From Nocardioides sp. Root140 (GTDB lineage Bacteria > Actinomycetota > Actinomycetes > Propionibacteriales > Nocardioidaceae), in contig NZ_LMFI01000010.1 of assembly GCF_001426745.1 (NCBI RefSeq), positions 1,412,652-1,476,651 of the forward strand: DNA of 64,000 bases, read 5' to 3'. Shown here one piece after another: positions 59,628 through 64,000 of this stretch. Each line of letters starts with the position of its first letter. Within the stretch, counting starts at the first letter, position 1. Position numbers and translations under genes: made by a program. Under the pieces are notes generated by a model, which searched no databases, was not told where the DNA came from, and saw only the letters and a list, made by a program, of their open reading frames with translations.

Positions 59628-60851
59628 TCAGCCCGCCGACGCGACCATCTCGTTCGGCACCTGAGGCAGGTCGAGCGTGTCCGTCACCTTCCCGCGGGCC
59701 AGGTCGATGACGTGGACCGCCGAGGTGGCCGGGTCGGTGACGTAGGCCGTGCCGTCGAGCACCTCGAGGGCCGGCCGCGGCTGCTGCCAGTCGACCGGCT
59801 CCCGCCAACGGTCGAGGACCGGGATCGTCGCGGTGGTCCGGCCCGTGTCCACGTCGATGACCCGAAGCCTGCCGTCGGTGCCCAGCACCAGGCCCTCACC
59901 CTCCGGCCCCCGGCCCAGCGAGCGGAAGGTGTAGCTCGCCTTCACGTCGACCAGCCGGATGGTCCCCTTCCTCGTGTCGACCAGGGAGACCCGCGTCGGC
60001 CGCTCGAGCTCCGCGTCCGGGTCGGTCTTGTAGTCGCCGAGCAGCACCGGTGAGTCCTCCGATCCGGCCTGGTTGCCGATTCGTCCGTAGGCGTCGGGGC
60101 TGTCGACCTTGGTGATGGTCCGTCCGTCCACCAGGAGCGCGCCGTCCTCGCAGCCGAAGACCGCCACCTCGCCCGCGAACGCCTCGCCATGGACGCCCGG
60201 GCACGCGTCACTTGCGGCCAGCTCGTGGCCGGCCGGGGTGACCAGGCGTACGCCGGTGCGGGTCTCGGCGTCTCCGACGGTGTGGACCAGGTTGCCGTTC
60301 CCGAGTCGTACGGCGACCCCGTGGTGCGCCTGGTCCGCGGCATCCCGGTCGGTCTCCGGAGTGCCGTCCGCGAGGTCGTGGGGGTCGAAGACGGTCCACG
60401 ATCCGGTGCCGTCGTCGAACAGCACCGTGTGCCCCTCGTGGTGCACGACGTGGCCCGGCTCCTGCGCCTCGAACACCGTGCCGGTCAGGCGTGGCTCCCC
60501 GATCCACGAGTGCCCGTGGTCGCCGTGGCTGTGCGTCCAGCTGCCCAGGTCGAGAGCCTCGAAGCCACGGCTCGTCGAGAGCAGCACGTGGCGGTCGTCC
60601 CCGGCGGGGTTGGCCCGCACGAAACCCTCGGCCGGGTGGTCGAGCAGCACCTCGCCGTCGCTGGCCCGCAGCACGAGCACGCCGCCGTCGTAGGTGACGG
60701 CGAGGCGCGGCTCGGGCCCGGCCGCCTCGACGGCGCCCGGCTCGGTGTCGTCACCCGACCGGCCCTCACTCGTGGGTTCGCCGGTCTCGGTGCCGCACGC
60801 CGACACGATCAGGGTGGCCAGCAGGACTGGGATCATTCTCCATCGCTTCAT
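59628..60851 (-). CDS. zinc metallochaperone AztD-like lipoprotein
   Basis: 407 residues. Signal peptide with lipobox VSAC (Cys 19). A beta-propeller follows with an N-terminal His-rich loop WTHSHGDHGHSW and characteristic stretches: ACPGVHGEAFAG, IGNQAGSEDSPVLLGDYKTD, SYTFRSLGRGPEGEGLVLGT, DWQQPRPALEVLDGTAYVTD. These match AztD, which delivers Zn to the AztABC transporter from outside the membrane. No aztABC genes are adjacent, so the partner transporter must be elsewhere. Two Zur-type boxes precede it. Confidence 0.82.
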   Translation of the reverse strand: MKRWRMIPVLLATLIVSACGTETGEPTSEGRSGDDTEPGAVEAAGPEPRLAVTYDGGVLVLRASDGEVLLDHPAEGFVRANPAGDDRHVLLSTSRGFEALDLGSWTHSHGDHGHSWIGEPRLTGTVFEAQEPGHVVHHEGHTVLFDDGTGSWTVFDPHDLADGTPETDRDAADQAHHGVAVRLGNGNLVHTVGDAETRTGVRLVTPAGHELAASDACPGVHGEAFAGEVAVFGCEDGALLVDGRTITKVDSPDAYGRIGNQAGSEDSPVLLGDYKTDPDAELERPTRVSLVDTRKGTIRLVDVKASYTFRSLGRGPEGEGLVLGTDGRLRVIDVDTGRTTATIPVLDRWREPVDWQQPRPALEVLDGTAYVTDPATSAVHVIDLARGKVTDTLDLPQVPNEMVASAG

Positions 60852-60888
60852 GAGAACGATTCTCAGATTTATTGAGAATGGTTGTCAA
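60851..60888 (-). promoter_or_regulatory. two Zur-type boxes upstream of aztD-like gene
   Basis: TGAGAACGATTCTCA (60851-60865), a perfect 6-3-6 palindrome reaching into the start codon, and TTGAGAATGGTTGTCAA (60872-60888), 6 of 7 paired. Both resemble actinobacterial Zur boxes (TGAAAATGATTTTCA-like). Zinc limitation should therefore induce the chaperone gene. Confidence 0.72.
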
Positions 60889-60901
60889 CTGCCGGGTGGG
60901 A

Positions 60902-61522
60902 CTAGGCTGCCGGCTCCATGCCCGCGACGCGCCACGTCGACCCGTCGCGCAGCACCACGAGGTTCACGTCGCTCGCGTCGGCCCGTGCCTCGTCGGAGGG
61001 TGAGCACTCCTCGGCGTCGGGCTCGTCGTAGCAGTCTTCGGGAACACCGACGTGAGCGTCCTCGATGACGATCACGGCCAGGTCGTCGGCGCCGAGCCCG
61101 TCGATGCCGGCCTGGGTGCCGACGCCAGAGATCTGGTCGTCGGTGAGGCCGACCTCTCGGGCACCCAACACCTTGGTGGGTTCGTCGGGCAGCACCAACA
61201 GGTCGTGCTCGAGCGCCCAGTGCTGGTCGTGCACGTAGTCGGCCGTGTCGGTGCGTTCCGGCGAGAGGTCGCTCCAGAAGCCGTCGCTGATCACGTCCCG
61301 GAAGGCGTCCACGTCGTCGTCCCGCACGGCCTGCGCGTACGCCGCATACGCCTCTTCGGCGCTCGCCTGCCCTGCGCGCGACCGGCTGCCCGAGTCGTCA
61401 CTCCCGCCGGATGAGTCGCCGTCACCGCACGCGGACAGCCCGAGGGCGAGGACGGCGCAGGCCAGCACGGCGCTCGCTCGTGTGGAAGTACGGCGGGCTG
61501 ACACTGCGGCTCGATGGGTCAC
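60902..61522 (-). CDS. hypothetical lipoprotein
   Basis: 206 residues from GTG 61522 (GTG 61501 also possible). Signal peptide with lipobox LSAC, then a Gly/Ser/Asp-rich linker and a domain with AYAAYAQAVRDDDVDAFRDV and two cysteines (PEDCYDEPDAEEC). The domain resembles an NTF2-like fold, but I cannot assign it. The end is 51 bp upstream of the aztD-like start on the same strand. Confidence 0.65.
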   Translation of the reverse strand: MTHRAAVSARRTSTRASAVLACAVLALGLSACGDGDSSGGSDDSGSRSRAGQASAEEAYAAYAQAVRDDDVDAFRDVISDGFWSDLSPERTDTADYVHDQHWALEHDLLVLPDEPTKVLGAREVGLTDDQISGVGTQAGIDGLGADDLAVIVIEDAHVGVPEDCYDEPDAEECSPSDEARADASDVNLVVLRDGSTWRVAGMEPAA

Positions 61523-61551
61523 GAGCGAAGGGTGTCCACGCCGGACGGGGA

Positions 61552-63000
61552 TCAAACGCGGGCGGCCCACCACGCCAGCAGTGCCGCCTTGGCGGCCTCC
61601 TCGGACTGCGGGCCCTCGTCCATGCGCAGCTCGAGCAGGAACGAGTAGGCCTCGCCCACCTCGCGGCCGGGCGGAATGCCGAGGATCTCCATGATCTGCG
61701 TGCCGTCGAGGTCGGGCCGGATCGAGGCCAGCTCCTCCTCCTCCGAAAGCCGCGCGATGCGCTCCTCGAGGTCGTCGTACGCCTTGCGCAGCCGGGCCGC
61801 CTTGCGCTGGTTGCGGGTCGTGCAGTCGGCCCGGGTCAGGATGTGCAGCCGCTCGAGCTGGTCGCCGGCGTCACGGACGTAGCGGCGTACGGCGGAGTCG
61901 GTCCACTCGCCGTCGCCGTACCCGTGGAAGCGCAGGTGCAGCTCGACGAGCTTGGCGACCGCGTCGATCTCGTCGTTGGAGAACCGCAGCGCCTTCATCC
62001 GCTTGCGGGTGATCTTCGCGCCGACCACGTCGTGGTGGTGGAAGGTGACGACCCCGCCGTCCTCGAAGCGTCGGGTCCTCGGCTTGCCGACGTCGTGCAT
62101 CAGCGCCGCGAACCGGGAGACGAAGTCGGGTCCATTGCCCAGCCGCTCCTCCTGGTCGATCGACTGCTCCAGCACGATCAGCGTGTGCTCGTAGACGTCC
62201 TTGTGCCGATGGTGCTCATCGCGCTCGAGGGCCAGGGCCGGCAGCTCCGGGAGGACGTAGGACGCCAGGCCGGTCTCGACCAGCAGCAGCAACCCGCGGC
62301 GTGGGTACGGCGCACAGATCAGCTTCACCAGCTCGTCACGGACCCGCTCGGCCGAGATGATCTCGATCCGCCCGGCCATCGCGGTCATCGCGGCGACCAC
62401 CTCGGGCGCCACGTCGAAGCCCAGCTGTGCGGCGAAGCGGGCGGCCCGCATCATGCGCAAGGGGTCGTCGGAGAAGGAGTCCTCGGGACGTCCCGGCGTG
62501 CGCAGGGTGCGCGCGGCCAAGTCGACGATGCCGCCGAACGGGTCCTCGAAGCCGCGGTCGGGCACGGTCAGCGCCATCGAGTTCACCGTGAAGTCACGTC
62601 GGCCGAGGTCGCCGACCAGCGAGTCGCCGTACGCGACGTCGGGCTTGCGGGAGGTGGCGTCGTACTTCTCGGAGCGGTAGGTGGTGATCTCGACCTGCCA
62701 CTCACCCTTGCGGCAACCGATCGTGCCGAAGTCGCGGCCCATGTCCCAGAGCGCGTCTGCCCAGCCCTTGAGCAGCTTCTCGGTGACGTCGGGATGCGCC
62801 GACGTGGTGAAGTCGAGGTCGTTCTGCAGCCGGCCCAGCATGGCGTCGCGGACCGGCCCGCCGACCAGTGCCAGCTCGTGGCCGGCGTCGCGGAACCGGG
62901 CCCCCAGATCGTCGATCAGGGGGGCGATCCGCTCGAGTTCCCGGGCGACCGTCTCTTGGACGTCGCTGATCAGGATCGGGGAAGGTCGGGCGTCAGGCAC
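61552..63000 (-). CDS. cca: CCA tRNA nucleotidyltransferase
   Basis: 482 residues from GTG 63000. Nucleotidyltransferase motifs: LALVGGPVRDAMLGRLQNDL with DLDFTT (DxD), DFTVNSMAL, and DDPLRMMRAARFAAQLGFD; then an HD domain with AALMHDVGKPRTR and HHHDVVGAKITRKRM. It adds CCA to tRNA 3' ends without a template. Actinobacterial cca (pcnA) lies just before DUF6049 and murJ near the origin, as here. Confidence 0.95.
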   Translation of the reverse strand: MPDARPSPILISDVQETVARELERIAPLIDDLGARFRDAGHELALVGGPVRDAMLGRLQNDLDFTTSAHPDVTEKLLKGWADALWDMGRDFGTIGCRKGEWQVEITTYRSEKYDATSRKPDVAYGDSLVGDLGRRDFTVNSMALTVPDRGFEDPFGGIVDLAARTLRTPGRPEDSFSDDPLRMMRAARFAAQLGFDVAPEVVAAMTAMAGRIEIISAERVRDELVKLICAPYPRRGLLLLVETGLASYVLPELPALALERDEHHRHKDVYEHTLIVLEQSIDQEERLGNGPDFVSRFAALMHDVGKPRTRRFEDGGVVTFHHHDVVGAKITRKRMKALRFSNDEIDAVAKLVELHLRFHGYGDGEWTDSAVRRYVRDAGDQLERLHILTRADCTTRNQRKAARLRKAYDDLEERIARLSEEEELASIRPDLDGTQIMEILGIPPGREVGEAYSFLLELRMDEGPQSEEAAKAALLAWWAARV

Positions 63001-63043
63001 GGGAGACAGGGTAGTCGCCCGGCAGGCCGATAGAGTCGGCGCC

Positions 63044-64000
63044 GTGATCCGACCGCTGGCTGCCCTTCGCACGCCCGTGGTCCCTGTCCTTGCGGTCGCG
63101 TTCGCCTCAGCGGCACTCGTGATTCCCACCGCGACCGCGACCGGCGCGGTCGCCGCCCCGGTCTCGGGCGCGGTGTCGGGCACGGTCGCCGCTCCCGCCC
63201 GGGTCGGTACGACGAGCGCCGCCGAGGCCGACCCGTTGTCGGTGACCATCGACTCGATGACGCCGTCGGTGATCCCCCGCAAGGGACCGATCCGGCTGAC
63301 CGGGTCGGTCACCAACACCAGCGACGACCCCTGGCTCGACGTCAAGATCTATCCCCGACTGTCGTTCTCACCGTTCACCACCTCCGCCGAGGTCGACCTG
63401 GCCGCCGAGTCCGACCCGCGCCTGCCGTTCGGTGACCGCATCACCACCGAGGGCCACTTCGACGAGTCCATCGCGTCGCTCGACCCGGGCGAGACCCGGG
63501 CGTGGTCGATCCGGGTGCCCCGCGAGGTGTGGGCGGCCAAGATCAGTGGCGCCGAGGGGATCTACCAGATCGGCGTCCAGGCCCTGGCCGCCAACACCGA
63601 CGGGGAGCGCCCCGACAACGCCATCGGTCGGGCCCGCACGTTCATCCCGCTGGTCGACGTCCGACGGCCGGAGGTGCCCACCTCGATCGTGGTGCCGATC
63701 CGCGGGCCGGTGGAGCGCCATTCGGACGGCCGCCTCGCCGACGTCGACGGGTGGGCCACCGCGCTGGGCCCCAACGGCCGCCTGGCCCAGCTGGCGAGCA
63801 TGGTCGACGGCTCCGACACCCTGCCGGTGACCTGGGCGATCGACCCCGCGATCGTGACCGCGGTGGAGCAGCTCGCCGACGGGAACCCGCCCCGCGACCT
63901 CGGCGTCCCCGACGAGGAGGCAGACGCCACCGAGGACGAGGAGACCGTCGACGAGGAGGTGCCGACCGGCGCAGCCCAGGCCTGGCTCGACGACGTCACT
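63044..64000 (+). CDS. DUF6049 family envelope protein (partial, runs off the right edge)
   Basis: Frame open from GTG 63044 to the window end (319 codons). It has a signal peptide (VPVLAVAFASAALVIPTATA), then a beta-rich secreted region starting LSVTIDSMTPSVIPRKGPIR and IYQIGVQALAANTDGERPDN. This matches the start of DUF6049 proteins (~700-800 residues, membrane-anchored at the C-terminus), normally followed by murJ. Divergent from cca, 43 bp apart. Confidence 0.82.
   Translation, partial: MIRPLAALRTPVVPVLAVAFASAALVIPTATATGAVAAPVSGAVSGTVAAPARVGTTSAAEADPLSVTIDSMTPSVIPRKGPIRLTGSVTNTSDDPWLDVKIYPRLSFSPFTTSAEVDLAAESDPRLPFGDRITTEGHFDESIASLDPGETRAWSIRVPREVWAAKISGAEGIYQIGVQALAANTDGERPDNAIGRARTFIPLVDVRRPEVPTSIVVPIRGPVERHSDGRLADVDGWATALGPNGRLAQLASMVDGSDTLPVTWAIDPAIVTAVEQLADGNPPRDLGVPDEEADATEDEETVDEEVPTGAAQAWLDDVT

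Noticed and set aside
1..64000. tRNA, rRNA or riboswitch genes
   Set aside because: None recognised by eye on either strand; a covariance-model search would be needed to exclude small RNAs.

Overview
The window is high-GC DNA from an actinobacterium, most likely Nocardioides or a close relative (Propionibacteriales). This rests on recognised proteins and gene order, not on a database search. The order ino1, padR, ponA-type PBP, GT87 mannosyltransferase, rpsF-ssb-rpsR-rplI, dnaB resembles the mycobacterial chromosome near oriC. The cca and DUF6049 genes at the right edge normally sit just before the murJ/sigM/trxA/parAB/dnaA region, so oriC probably lies a little beyond the right end.

Layout. 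(1) 1-13.9 kb: a loose set of single genes. These are a TPR protein, several GNAT acetyltransferases, a DUF3592 protein, two SDR enzymes around an HxlR regulator, a lipoprotein, a MarR gene abutting a broken nadC fragment, DUF1330, DUF309, and a SnoaL-like protein divergent from a TetR gene with a clear palindromic operator between them. (2) 13.9-28.58 kb: an accessory island ending 6 bp from the dnaB stop codon. It contains a mer-like operon with a nonsense-interrupted ynfA, a GNAT, a nonsense-interrupted DHFR-like gene, a protein kinase plus DUF262/DUF1524 pair (candidate defence), a Nudix hydrolase, and a metal module (CDF transporter, ArsR, CopB ATPase, CopZ, DUF3152, BNR lipoprotein, DUF305, DUF6153). 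Three consecutive blocks of this island (16243-17715, 17725-21569, 21572-28580) are each bounded by inverted ends starting TGTCGAGA, with internal TTTGAC repeats. They look like IS21-type ends but no transposase is present. (3) 28.6-36.0 kb: dnaB with a 427-residue intein, a divergent MATE transporter with a cluster of DnaA-box-like sequences between them, then the rplI-rpsR-ssb-rpsF operon. (4) 36.2-47.1 kb: a PASTA-less Ser/Thr kinase, a surface protein translationally coupled to a 34-residue membrane peptide, a PLP enzyme fused to a helix-turn-helix-like domain, endonuclease IV, and a tight operon of ECF sigma factor, carboxypeptidase-regulatory-like protein, subtilisin with hexapeptide repeats, and TPR-CHAT protease. 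(5) 47.2-64 kb: cell-envelope and metabolic housekeeping. This holds FemX-like and alanine-racemase-like proteins, a GT87 enzyme with a class A PBP, PadR with inositol-phosphate synthase, ornithine aminotransferase, a tandem GNAT, two AIM24 paralogues, an SRPBCC protein, a Zur-boxed AztD zinc chaperone, a lipoprotein, CCA-adding enzyme, and the start of a DUF6049 protein.

Most notable: the tandem transposase-less cargo modules; the kinase/DUF262-DUF1524 pair; the sigma/S8/CHAT two-protease operon; and a family of 22-nt tandem repeats placed at or just after stop codons in sense orientation (40461-40625, 41684-41747, 55209-55300, 55403-55466). I recognised no tRNA, rRNA, CRISPR array or phage genes.
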